Shown here: positions 1 through 8,049 of the stretch, piece after piece
How positions within the stretch are numbered: the stretch's first letter is position 1
Layout: each line of letters begins with the position of its first letter
Source: a methanotrophic endosymbiont of Bathymodiolus puteoserpentis (Logatchev)
GTDB lineage: Bacteria; Pseudomonadota; Gammaproteobacteria; Methylococcales; Methylomonadaceae
Assembly (NCBI RefSeq): GCF_900128525.1
Contig: NZ_FQTQ01000108.1
Span: 62,001 to 126,000 of the forward strand
Direction: 5' to 3'
DNA: 64,000 nucleotides
Program-made: the position numbers and the translations under genes
The notes under the pieces: model-generated
Told to the model about the DNA's origin: nothing
Seen by the model: only the letters and a program-made list of their open reading frames with translations
Databases searched by the model: none

Positions 1-1
1 C

Positions 2-478
2 ATTGATTTAAGTGAAGACTTAATTGATATTGCAGATTTGCATGGCTTAGAGTCAGGCGTAAAAACGCATTACCAAAAAATCAGCGCTGAAGCACTAGCA
101 GAAGCAGAACCTGCCAGTTTTGATCATGTAGTCTGCATGGAAATGCTAGAACATGTGCCAGAACCTGGCTCCGTTGTTGCAGCATGTGCAAAAATGGTTA
201 AGCCAGGTGGCTATGTTTTTTTCTCGACTTTAAACCGCAAGCCTAAAGCTTATTTATTAGCGATTGTTGCCGCTGAACATATTCTAAAAATGCTCCCTGC
301 TGGCACGCACGACTATAAAACTTTCATCAAGCCCTCTGAACTCAGTCAATCAGCACGCGATGCAGGTTTAGAACTACAAGGCATGACCGGCATTCAATAT
401 AACCCTTTAACTAAGAACTTTAGCTTAAGTGATGATATTGACATTAATTATATAGCGGCTTTTAAACGCCCCGAATAA
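2..478 (+). CDS. ubiG: UbiG, ubiquinone biosynthesis O-methyltransferase (3' part, cut by window edge)
   Basis: This is the C-terminal ~158 residues of a class I SAM-dependent methyltransferase. The reading frame is open from the first bases, so the gene starts upstream of the window; the in-frame TTG at 38 is not a real start. The visible part has the acidic end of the SAM pocket (IDLSEDLIDIA), then FDHVVCMEMLEHVPEP and KPGGYVFFSTLNR, which is typical of UbiG. UbiG carries out both O-methylations of ubiquinone synthesis. gph follows 4 bp later, the same neighbour pairing as in many gammaproteobacteria. The assignment is confident although the N-terminal glycine motif is not visible. Confidence 0.93.
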   Translation: MDLSEDLIDIADLHGLESGVKTHYQKISAEALAEAEPASFDHVVCMEMLEHVPEPGSVVAACAKMVKPGGYVFFSTLNRKPKAYLLAIVAAEHILKMLPAGTHDYKTFIKPSELSQSARDAGLELQGMTGIQYNPLTKNFSLSDDIDINYIAAFKRPE

Positions 479-482
479 TTCT

Positions 483-1169
483 ATGAACAACTCGTTTAGT
501 TTATCTTGCGTACTGTTTGATTTGGATGGCACCTTACTTAATACCGCGCCTGATTTAACTACCGCTCTAAACAAAGCGCTAGAGAACTTCCAATTTCCTA
601 GCGTCTCTGCGGCTGCTATTACACCATATATTTCTTATGGTGCCGCAGTTATGATCGAACAGTCATTAGAACAAGCCTGCTCTGACAGCCTAAAAGCAGA
701 AATTTTAGAGTGGCTACTAGACTATTACGAAGATCATATTGCAGATCACACTTATCTATACCCTGGTATCCCTGAGTTACTAGCTAACCTTGAAGAAAGA
801 AACATCCCTTGGGGAGTCGTAACTAATAAGCGCGAACGCATGACTCACCCATTAATGAACACATTAAACCTAACCCAGCGTGCTGCCTCCATTATTTGTG
901 GCGATACAACTGCACATAGTAAGCCACACCCCGAACCCATGCTAACAGCTTGCCAACAAATACAAGTCACTCCTGAAGAGTGCCTATATATTGGTGATGC
1001 CGCACACGATATCAGCGCTGGCAAAGCTGCGAATATGAAAACGCTGGCAGCAACCTACGGTTATTTAAGGCCTGATGATCAACCGCAAGACTGGGGGGCT
1101 GATGCTTTAGTACATCACCCTGATGACATTTCACACTGGATAAAAAATTACACCTATGCCTTTAACTAA
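483..1169 (+). CDS. gph: Phosphoglycolate phosphatase (HAD family)
   Basis: This 228-residue HAD hydrolase has the nucleophile motif FDLDGTLLNT at residues 12-21 (Asp13 nucleophile, Asp15 acid/base), a VVTNK motif II/III region in the middle and GDAAHDISAG near residue 170 for Mg2+ binding. Length and motifs fit Gph, which removes 2-phosphoglycolate formed by DNA repair or by Rubisco oxygenation. It starts 4 bp after ubiG and overlaps the next gene by 14 bp, so it is probably co-transcribed with both. Another small-phosphate HAD specificity cannot be excluded from sequence alone, but the ubiG neighbour supports Gph. Confidence 0.88.
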   Translation: MNNSFSLSCVLFDLDGTLLNTAPDLTTALNKALENFQFPSVSAAAITPYISYGAAVMIEQSLEQACSDSLKAEILEWLLDYYEDHIADHTYLYPGIPELLANLEERNIPWGVVTNKRERMTHPLMNTLNLTQRAASIICGDTTAHSKPHPEPMLTACQQIQVTPEECLYIGDAAHDISAGKAANMKTLAATYGYLRPDDQPQDWGADALVHHPDDISHWIKNYTYAFN

Positions 1170-1884
1170 GCAAACCATCCTTATTACAGGTGCAGGCGGT
1201 GGCTTAGGTAGCACCGCTGCACTTGCGCTTGCTCAACAAGGTGCAACGATTATTTTATTAGACAAAAGCATTCCTAAACTGGAAAAAGTTTATGATGCTA
1301 TCATTGCTACAAATGCACCTACACCCATCATATATCCCTTTGATTTAGCCGGTGCTTCGGAAGTGCAATATCATGAGCTAGCCGCTACCATTGAAAATAA
1401 ATATGGTCAGTTAGATGGCGTATTACATTCTGCTGCCGAATTAAACGCTTTTACCCCTCTGTCTATTCATGACACTTTCGCTTGGGGGCATACCATCAAT
1501 GTTAATTTAAATGCGCCATTTTTATTAACGCAAGTGCTATTACCCCTACTACAAAAAGCTGAACACGCTTCCATTGTTTTCACTGGTGACTCCTTTACTC
1601 GTGAACCTAAGGCTTATTTAGGAGCCTACGGGGTTTCTAAAATCGCCCTAGATGGCTTTGCAAAGATTTTAGCGGAAGAGCTCGAAGATGCCGGAAAAAT
1701 TAGAGTAAACACTTTAATTCCTGGCCCCGTTGATTCGCCATTACGCAAAAAATCCTTCCCTGCTGAAGATAAACATAAACTGCCCACTATGACTGAAATA
1801 ATGCCTGCATATCTGTATTTGTTTAGTCATAAAAGTATCGGCACAACAGGGCAAACTATTGATGCTCGAACCTTTAAACTATAG
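1156..1884 (+). CDS. YciK-like short-chain dehydrogenase/reductase
   Basis: This 242-residue classical SDR has the dinucleotide-binding TGAGGGLG at residues 11-18, a serine in FTGDSFTREP and the catalytic YxxxK in GAYGVSKIAL, followed by the PGPVDSP loop. YciK-family proteins are NAD(P)-dependent oxidoreductases of unknown substrate. The start overlaps gph by 14 bp and sufT follows after 11 bp, so the gene sits in a ubiG-gph-yciK-sufT run. The family call is firm; the substrate is unknown. Confidence 0.85.
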   Translation: MPLTKQTILITGAGGGLGSTAALALAQQGATIILLDKSIPKLEKVYDAIIATNAPTPIIYPFDLAGASEVQYHELAATIENKYGQLDGVLHSAAELNAFTPLSIHDTFAWGHTINVNLNAPFLLTQVLLPLLQKAEHASIVFTGDSFTREPKAYLGAYGVSKIALDGFAKILAEELEDAGKIRVNTLIPGPVDSPLRKKSFPAEDKHKLPTMTEIMPAYLYLFSHKSIGTTGQTIDARTFKL

Positions 1885-1895
1885 AAAATACGACC

Positions 1896-2444
1896 ATGTC
1901 TGAAAGAGAAACTATTACCTTAACGCGTGATGTAAACGTTGTACTTATTCCTGACGGAAACCATGGTACGCTCAGCAAAGGCAAAGAAGTAACCATTCAC
2001 CAAGCATTAGGTAATAACTATACCGTTGTTACTGAACACGGTCATATGGTCAGAATTGCCAGCACCGATGCTGATGCCTTGGGTAAAGAAGTTCATGAAC
2101 TACATACTTTAGTCTCTGAAAATAGTGCTGAAGCAGTAGAAAAAAACTGCTGGGAAGTCATGAAAACTGTTTATGACCCTGAAATACCCGTCAATATCGT
2201 TGATTTAGGACTGGTCTATAATTGCCAAGTCGAAAGTGTCGCTGAAGGTGAAAATGATGTCCATATTATGATGACTCTAACCGCGCCAGGCTGCGGCATG
2301 GGCCCTGTTATTCAAGGTGACGTAGAAAAAGCAATACGCGCATTACCCGGTGTTAAATCAGTGAATGTCGAAATTGTACTAGATCCACCTTGGTCACGCG
2401 AAATGATGTCCGAAACTGCACAGGTTCAATTAGGTCTTTTTTAA
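1896..2444 (+). CDS. sufT: SufT-type iron-sulfur assembly protein (MIP18/DUF59)
   Basis: This 182-residue protein has an N-terminal ~75-residue part specific to SufT, followed by a DUF59/MIP18 domain. That domain contains VYDPEIPVNIVDLGLVY and the conserved TAPGCGMGP, and ends in DPPWSREMMSETAQVQLG. SufT-type proteins help mature or deliver Fe-S clusters. The family is often found inside suf operons; here it stands alone behind yciK and no other suf gene is in the window. A palindromic repeat follows 12 bp after the stop. Fe-S maturation in general is well supported; the client proteins are unknown. Confidence 0.88.
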   Translation: MSERETITLTRDVNVVLIPDGNHGTLSKGKEVTIHQALGNNYTVVTEHGHMVRIASTDADALGKEVHELHTLVSENSAEAVEKNCWEVMKTVYDPEIPVNIVDLGLVYNCQVESVAEGENDVHIMMTLTAPGCGMGPVIQGDVEKAIRALPGVKSVNVEIVLDPPWSREMMSETAQVQLGLF

Positions 2445-2456
2445 CGCATAATAAAA

Positions 2457-2528
2457 CTGTAGGGCGAGGCTTCAGCCCGCCTTTAACATTGCAGCTGAAT
2501 ATTGGTGGGCTGAAGCCTCGCCCTACAG
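2457..2528. repeat. Dispersed palindromic repeat, family A (copy 1)
   Basis: Two ~25-base arms (CTGTAGGGCGAGGCTTCAGC and its complement) differ at about one position and flank a ~22-base loop. The same design recurs at 25269-25337 and 30930-31001, and in shortened form at 34652-34680. It lies directly after sufT and may help end or protect that transcript, but there is no clear U-tract. Confidence 0.85.
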
Positions 2529-2590
2529 GTTAAACTAGCACACAAGTTCCTTAGTTACTTACACTCATATTTCATACCGGAGCATCACTC

Positions 2591-3379
2591 ATGAAACATC
2601 AGAAAAAAATACTATTAGCACTTAGCCTATTCTTATCTAGTACAGCTGTTAACATTATCTACAGCGCTGATTTAACACGCCAGCAAGTTGAACAATTATT
2701 AAACCAAGCTAGCCAAGATAAACCTGCAGATTTAAGGCGCAAAGATTTAAAAGGCATTGATTTATCCAATATGGATTTGCGCAAAGCTGATTTATGGGGC
2801 GCAGATTTACGCGGTGCCAACTTAAGCAAAAGTAATTTATCAGGCTTAGTTTTAGATTTAACCGTAATGACCGGCATCAATTTATCCGGCGCGGACTTAA
2901 CAAAAGTCAGTATTTTTGGCGTTAGCATGATGCGCTCAGATTTAAGTAATACTAACTTTAGCGATAGCCGAGTTATCGCTAACTTAGATAATTCTAATAT
3001 GACCAATGCCAACCTATCTAATGTTAGGTGGGGGGCTGATATGAAAAACCAACCTATGGGTCTAATGCGCGTTAATCTAAATAAAGTTAATTTAACTAAT
3101 GCTAACTTACAAAACGCGGACTTAGGCCGTGCCAGCATGCGCTTTGCCAATTTAACAAATGCCAATTTAACAAATGCTAGTCTATTGTCAGCAGAATTAA
3201 CGTCAGCGAACTTCACCAAAGCCAATCTTAGCAAAGTCGATTTCACTTCTGCTAAATTACGTGAAGCAATCTTTACCAATGCCATACTGAACGGCGCTAT
3301 ATTCAAAGCCGTACAAGGTCAAGAGAGCGCCCGCGACTTAAAAAACAACAAAACTAAAAGCGCAGCTAAGTTTGATTAA
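2591..3379 (+). CDS. Secreted pentapeptide-repeat protein
   Basis: This 262-residue protein has a signal peptide (about residues 1-25, ending near IIYSA), then a long series of A(D/N)LXX pentapeptides such as ADLRG, ANLSK and ADLTK from about residue 50 to 245. Such repeats fold into a right-handed quadrilateral beta-helix. The periplasmic or exported location is inferred from the signal peptide; the function is unknown. The gene has its own SD-like GGAG upstream and is separated from sufT by the palindromic repeat. The long open frame on the opposite strand is a by-product of the repeat periodicity. Confidence 0.82.
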   Translation: MKHQKKILLALSLFLSSTAVNIIYSADLTRQQVEQLLNQASQDKPADLRRKDLKGIDLSNMDLRKADLWGADLRGANLSKSNLSGLVLDLTVMTGINLSGADLTKVSIFGVSMMRSDLSNTNFSDSRVIANLDNSNMTNANLSNVRWGADMKNQPMGLMRVNLNKVNLTNANLQNADLGRASMRFANLTNANLTNASLLSAELTSANFTKANLSKVDFTSAKLREAIFTNAILNGAIFKAVQGQESARDLKNNKTKSAAKFD

Positions 3380-3606
3380 GCTCTAACTTATAGATAAACC
3401 ACAATATCTCCTCCTGCCCTTCGATCAGTGACTTTTCTAACCCTAGCAACTCTTGGCAACAGAAAAATTATTGAATTTTAGCTTATTTAAAACTGCCATA
3501 AGCGATAGATTACCTTACCACTACTTTCCCCCACAAAAGTTTTAGATATAAAAGCCATATCTAAACACTGCTATAATTGGCCAAAAAATGATAATAAGGC
3601 AATAAA

Positions 3607-3930
3607 ATGAAGCAATATTTTGGTTTTAGGTATTTCAGTAGCGATAAGACAACGGCAGGTAAGCCACACAAGCAATCTGGCAATGTATCCATTGCCGGCG
3701 AGTGTATCGTTTTCAATAGCAAACAACAACTTGAAGAATGGCTAAACCAAGAAAACCTCAGCACCCCTAGCGACTCAGGTGGCGGTAAACGGATAAAATC
3801 ATCCAGAGCCGATTTACGTAATAAATGCTTAGGTTTAACCATGGCTAATTTTAACAGAATGCTACTACGTAACACCGTAACTGAAGATACGGAGCAACCA
3901 TCAACAGCAGCAACCAATAAACCGGTTTAA
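3607..3930 (+). CDS. Small hypothetical protein
   Basis: This 107-residue, fairly basic and polar protein is not recognised. It has an aromatic N-terminus (MKQYFGFRYFSS), a central basic patch (GGGKRIKSSRADLRNK) and a low-complexity Ser/Thr-rich tail. There is no signal peptide or membrane segment. An AAGG stands upstream of the ATG. The opposite frame is also open for 118 codons but is composed like a shadow. The call as a real gene rests on start context and composition only. Confidence 0.55.
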   Translation: MKQYFGFRYFSSDKTTAGKPHKQSGNVSIAGECIVFNSKQQLEEWLNQENLSTPSDSGGGKRIKSSRADLRNKCLGLTMANFNRMLLRNTVTEDTEQPSTAATNKPV

Positions 3931-3982
3931 GTCGGTCTTACCATAGCTGACTAAGGAAATTAAAACTCAATAACTTCTACTA

Positions 3983-4016
3983 GCCCTCTAAGGAGTAGCA
4001 GGGCTTTAGAGAGGGC
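3983..4016. terminator. Terminator-like hairpin
   Basis: GCCCTCTAA pairs with TTAGAGAGGGC (with a 2-base bulge) across a ~14-base loop between the hypothetical gene and the symporter gene. No clear U-tract follows, so termination is only suggested. Confidence 0.35.
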
Positions 4017-4079
4017 GAAAATTTGTTCCGTGTTAAATGTATAGCCTGATATCCCCTTAAGTCAACCAAGCCAAACCCC

Positions 4080-5381
4080 ATGACAAAAAAAATATCACTG
4101 ACTAACAAAATCCTCATCGCTATGGCGACCGGCCTGCTATTAGGTAGTCTAATTAATTACTTTGCAGCAGATCAAGCCATTATTCAAAACTATTTTGTTA
4201 ATGGCATCTTTCACGTTATTGGTTCTGCATTTATTAATGCATTAAAAATGCTGGTTGTCCCGCTAGTCACCTTTTCACTCATTTGTGGTGTCTGCGGCAT
4301 AGGTGATATTAAGGCACTGGGCCGTGTAGGATTAAAGTCTTTTCTTTTATATCTACTAACAACAGGGCTAGCTATTACTCTCGCTTTAGTTGTAGCCATC
4401 ACTTTGGCTCCAGGTAAAGATTTTATTCAGCAACAAACATCCAGCGAATTTATCACAAAACCAGCTCCAGCTTTAACCGATATTTTTATTAATCTAATCC
4501 CTAGCAATCCAGTAGCAGCCTTTGCTCAAGGTAATATGCTACAAATTATCTTCTTTGTTATTCTGTTTTCTATTGCCATGTTAATGACAGGCGAAATAGG
4601 CCGTCAACTTGCTGACACTGCAGAAAAACTAAATGAAGTGATGATGAAAGTAGTGACTTTGGTGATGGATTTTGCTCCAATTGGGGTGTTCTGCCTGATG
4701 GCAAAAACTTTTTCAGAACAAGGACTCGCACTTATTGTGCCAATGATAGGCTATTTTTCAGTTGTCATTCTCTGCTTGTTATTGCATGCGCTAGGCACCT
4801 TCTCGGTACTTTTAGCCTTTTTTGCTAAGCTGAACCCGCTCATTTTTTTCACAAAAATGCGCCCTGCTCATATTTTTGCTTTTAGCACAGCAAGCTCCAA
4901 TGCAACCATTCCTGTCACTTTATACGCACTTGAAAAAAGAATAGGTGTCAACAATACGACTGCTGCTTTTACCGTCCCCTTAGGTGCAACCATTAATATG
5001 GATGGCACAGCCATTATGCAAGGCGTAGCTACTGTGTTTATTGCCAATGTCTATCAAATCGACCTTGATATCAGTCAATATCTCACTATTGTCGGTATGT
5101 CTATCTTAGCTTCTATAGGAACTGCTGGTGTTCCTGGGGTTGGTCTAATTATGCTAGCCATGGTTTTCAATCAAGTTGGCCTACCCGTTGAAGGCATTGG
5201 GCTAATCTTAGGCGTAGATCGCTTATTAGATATGATGCGCACCGTGGTTAATATTACTGGCGATGCAATGGTAACCTGTATCGTCGCACGCGGTGAAAAC
5301 ACTATTGATGATATTGTTTTTAATGACCCAGAAGCAGGATCTCTGCTTGATATTCATTTGCCACATAAAACGCCAGAATAA
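4080..5381 (+). CDS. Dicarboxylate/amino acid:cation symporter (DAACS/SDF family)
   Basis: This 433-residue inner-membrane transporter has multiple hydrophobic segments. It carries the re-entrant hairpin signatures of the glutamate transporter fold: AFSTASSNATIPVT around residues 265-278, TINMDGTA around 303-310 and a later DRLLDMMRTVVNITGDA. The Asp and Asn of the last motif bind substrate in characterised GltPh and GltP homologues. The substrate is probably an acidic amino acid or C4-dicarboxylate taken up with Na+ or H+. The gene is isolated between intergenic regions. The exact substrate cannot be read from sequence. Confidence 0.9.
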   Translation: MTKKISLTNKILIAMATGLLLGSLINYFAADQAIIQNYFVNGIFHVIGSAFINALKMLVVPLVTFSLICGVCGIGDIKALGRVGLKSFLLYLLTTGLAITLALVVAITLAPGKDFIQQQTSSEFITKPAPALTDIFINLIPSNPVAAFAQGNMLQIIFFVILFSIAMLMTGEIGRQLADTAEKLNEVMMKVVTLVMDFAPIGVFCLMAKTFSEQGLALIVPMIGYFSVVILCLLLHALGTFSVLLAFFAKLNPLIFFTKMRPAHIFAFSTASSNATIPVTLYALEKRIGVNNTTAAFTVPLGATINMDGTAIMQGVATVFIANVYQIDLDISQYLTIVGMSILASIGTAGVPGVGLIMLAMVFNQVGLPVEGIGLILGVDRLLDMMRTVVNITGDAMVTCIVARGENTIDDIVFNDPEAGSLLDIHLPHKTPE

Positions 5382-5535
5382 CGGCACAAAATTGCCACAA
5401 CCCAAAAACGGACTAACGCGTTATATTACCCCCGCTTAAAAACACACGCAACACACTGATTTAATTAAAAATTATAATAATGGCACATTAATCGCTTCAT
5501 GCTTAATAACATAAAGACTCACGGCATGAGGAAAG

Positions 5536-5654
5536 ATGATGACAGCAAAAATAGATAATCTAGCCATTATTAGTAATAATACTTTTGAAGCAACAAAAGC
5601 GTCTAATTTAAATCACTATGACATCAGCAGTGCGCTACAAACAACACTAGAATT
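5536..5654 (+). pseudogene. 5' fragment of a diguanylate cyclase gene split by an IS200-like element
   Basis: A strong SD (GAGGAAAG) precedes ATG 5536, and the frame encodes 39 residues ending in LQTTLE before running into the inserted element, where the fusion stops at 5736. The rest of the gene lies on the other side of the insertion at 6304-7066. Joining base 5654 to 6304 gives an uninterrupted 293-residue frame reading LQTTLE-LVHIFSTKIQ. This fragment alone has no catalytic domain. Confidence 0.82.
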
Positions 5655-6303
5655 CCATGAGTCAAATACCTCCGGCAAAGCCGGAGGCTTGAAAACCGTG
5701 AACCGCTCGAAGCGGGTTAATTCATTTACCACCTAAAGGTAGCGGTGCTTTAAAATAGATCCAGTTGCTCTATTCGCTTATCTTCATCTTCTTGATGCTT
5801 AATATAATTTCTCACGGTCTCCTCATCTCTACCCACGGTTGAAACATAATATCCTCTGGCCCAAAAACTCTGCCCCGTAAAATTCTTTCTTCGCCCCATA
5901 TAAGTTCGAGCTATAGATATGGCGCTCTTTCCTTTAATAAACCCCACAACCTGTGACACCGAGTATTTTGGAGGGATCGATATTAGAATATGCACATGAT
6001 CCGACATCAAATGTCCTTCTTCAATTTTACATTCTTTCTGACGGGCTAAATCCTTGAGAGTAGCACCCAGATACTGCCTCAAATCCTTATACAGGCTTTT
6101 CTTTCTATATTTGGGTATCCAGACTATATGATACTTACATTCCCATTTAGTATGATTTAAACTATTTTCTGTATTCATCGTTTGTTTCCTTATCTTTTGA
6201 ACTTTCGGCGGTTCACAGATAGGGAGACTCACGATGATTCCCGTAATTGTCAAACTTTATGAGTCCCCCAGCAAAGCTGGGGGTTTACTTATTAGAAATA
6301 ATT
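5655..6303 (-). mobile_element. IS200-like insertion sequence (~649 bp)
   Basis: The element holds one Y1 transposase gene on the minus strand, flanked by a hairpin near each end: CCTCCGGC-AAA-GCCGGAGG at 5669-5687 and CCCCCAGC-AAA-GCTGGGGG at 6265-6283. The 7-mer ATGAGTC stands beside both hairpins (5657-5663 and 6259-6265). AATT is present at both junctions (5651-5654 and 6300-6303), which leaves up to 4 bp of ambiguity in the ends. There are no terminal inverted repeats, as expected for this family. The boundaries were set by the frame of the interrupted gene. Confidence 0.82.
5750..6178 (-). CDS. tnpA: IS200/IS605-family Y1 transposase TnpA
   Basis: This 142-residue HUH single-strand transposase has the metal-binding HVH at residues 61-63 (GHLMSDHVHILI) and the probable catalytic Tyr at about 125 in VRNYIKHQ. 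The family moves single-stranded DNA through hairpins at the element ends. The ATG at 6178 is chosen over an upstream in-frame start at 6253 because AAGGAAA lies just before it and family members start close to the KYHIVW strand. No tnpB or TnpB-like gene accompanies it. The protein looks complete, so the element may still be active. Confidence 0.9.
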   Translation of the reverse strand: MNTENSLNHTKWECKYHIVWIPKYRKKSLYKDLRQYLGATLKDLARQKECKIEEGHLMSDHVHILISIPPKYSVSQVVGFIKGKSAISIARTYMGRRKNFTGQSFWARGYYVSTVGRDEETVRNYIKHQEDEDKRIEQLDLF

Positions 6304-7066
6304 AGTGCATATTTTTAGCACTAAGATTCAAGAATTAGTGCCGCATAATGGTTTTATCTATACCAATACTGAATTTGACCTTAACATCCAAAAAGGCATT
6401 CAAACGAAAAATACATGTAGTTACGCACTAAAAGTTGAAGATCAAGACTTAGGCGAACTAACACTCATGCGTCATACTCGCTTTAGCAAACATGAAATTG
6501 ATTTATTAGAAACCTTACTTTGCTGTCTAATTTATCCCTTAAGAAATGCGACTTTATTTAATGGCGCATTAAAAATGGCATTTACTGATGCATTAACTCA
6601 AACGAATAATAGAACAGCATTTAATGACTCACTAATACGGGAAATGACTTTAGCTGAGCGCCATGCCAACCACCTCTCTCTTATTTTTGTGGATCTTGAC
6701 CACTTTAAAGCCATTAATGACACTTACGGGCATCACTGCGGTGATCAAGTATTAAAATCAGCAGCGCAGAGCATTAAAGATAGTATTCGCGGCTGTGATA
6801 TAGCCTACCGTTACGGCGGTGAAGAGTTTGTCATATTACTTAGCGATACAGATTTAGAAGGGGCTAAGTTACTAGCTGAACGAATTCGTGAAAAAATCGC
6901 CAACCATACCCTAGCCTACGGAATGGAAGTGATAAAATTGACTGCTAGCTTAGGCGTTAGTAGCCTACGTGGTAATGATACGGTTGATAGCTTTGTACAA
7001 AGAGCTGACGATGCCATGTATCAAGCCAAAGAAATGGGTAGAAATAGAGTACAAGCTGCGGCATAA
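6304..7066 (+). pseudogene. 3' part of the split gene: GGDEF diguanylate cyclase domain
   Basis: This 253-residue fragment is open from a GTG at 6305, which has no visible SD. An N-terminal ~90 residues of sensor-like sequence (VPHNGFIYTN, then ALKVEDQDLGELTL) precede a complete GGDEF domain: TDALTQTNNRTAF, DLDHFKAINDTYGHHCGDQVL, the active-site GGEEF and an RxxD inhibitory site (RGCD) five residues before it. The catalytic residues are intact, so a truncated but active cyclase is possible if an IS-borne or internal start is used. Without the 5' part it lacks its normal promoter and SD. It converges on ung. Confidence 0.8.
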
Positions 7067-7145
7067 AAGCAAAACAAAACCCACAAAATACTATTATTTA
7101 GCAATATTATTGATTGAGAATAAGTATGACTCCCGCACCAACTCA

Positions 7146-7904
7146 CTAACTTTCAGCTATTTTTTGATTAATTTCTTGCGCTAAAGCAAACTGCTTTTGC
7201 GTTGTCGCTCTATCCGGAAGCTGCCATTTAATAGGTGCTTTCCCGGCACTCTGCAAATACTCATTACTACGAGAGAAAGGTTTTTGCCCAAAAAAACCAC
7301 GATATGCAGATAAAGGGCTTGGATGTGGCGCTTGCAGTACTAAATGTTTTGCACTATCAATAAAAGCACCTTTCTTCTGTGCATAGCCTCCCCACAAAAT
7401 AAAAACAACATGCTCAGTTTGCGCATTTATTAACTCAATAATTTTATCTGTAAATCGCTCCCAACCCTGCCCTTGATGAGCAGCAGCACTATTTTTTTCG
7501 ACACTCAAAACACTATTCAATAGCAACACGCCTTGCATAGCCCAACTAACCAAACAACCATGCTCTGCGCGATCAATTGCAAGGTCACTACTTAATTCTT
7601 TATAGATATTAACCAAGGAAGGCGGCAAAGCAATGCCGGGCGGCACAGAGAAGCAAAGCCCGTGCGCTTGACCTGGACCGTGATAGGGGTCTTGACCCAA
7701 AATAACAACTTTAACTTGATCGAAAGGTGTTAAATTCAATGCAGAAAAAATTTGCTTTGCTTGTGGATAAATTACCTTACCTAGCTGCTGTTCATGCCGT
7801 AAAAAACGACGCAAAGCACGCATGTACTCTTGATCAAACTCATCCAATAATACGGCTTTCCATGAACTTTCTATTTTTATTCGTTTGCTAATCTCTGTAT
7901 CCAT
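7146..7904 (-). CDS. ung: Uracil-DNA glycosylase, family 1
   Basis: This 252-residue protein removes uracil from DNA at the start of base excision repair. It has the water-activating [18 protein letters not shown] motif, [10 protein letters not shown], the VFILWGGYA segment and the minor-groove loop [13 protein letters not shown]. An N-terminal ~30-residue extension precedes the core. The gene is convergent with the split cyclase and stands downstream of ftsH, from which a terminator separates it. Confidence 0.96.
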   Translation of the reverse strand: MDTEISKRIKIESSWKAVLLDEFDQEYMRALRRFLRHEQQLGKVIYPQAKQIFSALNLTPFDQVKVVILGQDPYHGPGQAHGLCFSVPPGIALPPSLVNIYKELSSDLAIDRAEHGCLVSWAMQGVLLLNSVLSVEKNSAAAHQGQGWERFTDKIIELINAQTEHVVFILWGGYAQKKGAFIDSAKHLVLQAPHPSPLSAYRGFFGQKPFSRSNEYLQSAGKAPIKWQLPDRATTQKQFALAQEINQKIAES

Positions 7905-7960
7905 AAATGCGAACCTTAGCTACTACCAAGTAAATAATGATGTCATTTTTTCAAACTCAT

Positions 7961-7998
7961 AAAAAAACCACTCAATCAAATAACTGATTGAGTGGTTT
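7961..7998 (-). terminator. Intrinsic terminator after ftsH
   Basis: Perfect 14-base arms (AAACCACTCAATCA and its complement) flank a 6-base loop at 7965-7998. On the minus strand the stem is followed by a run of T. It sits 50 bp after the ftsH stop. Confidence 0.85.
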
Positions 7999-8049
7999 AG
8001 AAATGTATATTTTAAAATTTACAAGCTGGGTGAATAGATAAAGGCTGAA

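Noticed and set aside
2659-3306. 215-codon open frame opposite the pentapeptide-repeat gene
   Set aside because: It follows from the codon periodicity of the repeats on the other strand; it lacks its own start signals and looks like no known protein.
5655-6303. Possible link between the IS200-like transposase and the dispersed palindromes
   Set aside because: The hairpins of the element (CCTCCGGC, CCCCCAGC) differ from the GTAGGG and GTGGGAG families, and the protein is IS200-like rather than RAYT-like.
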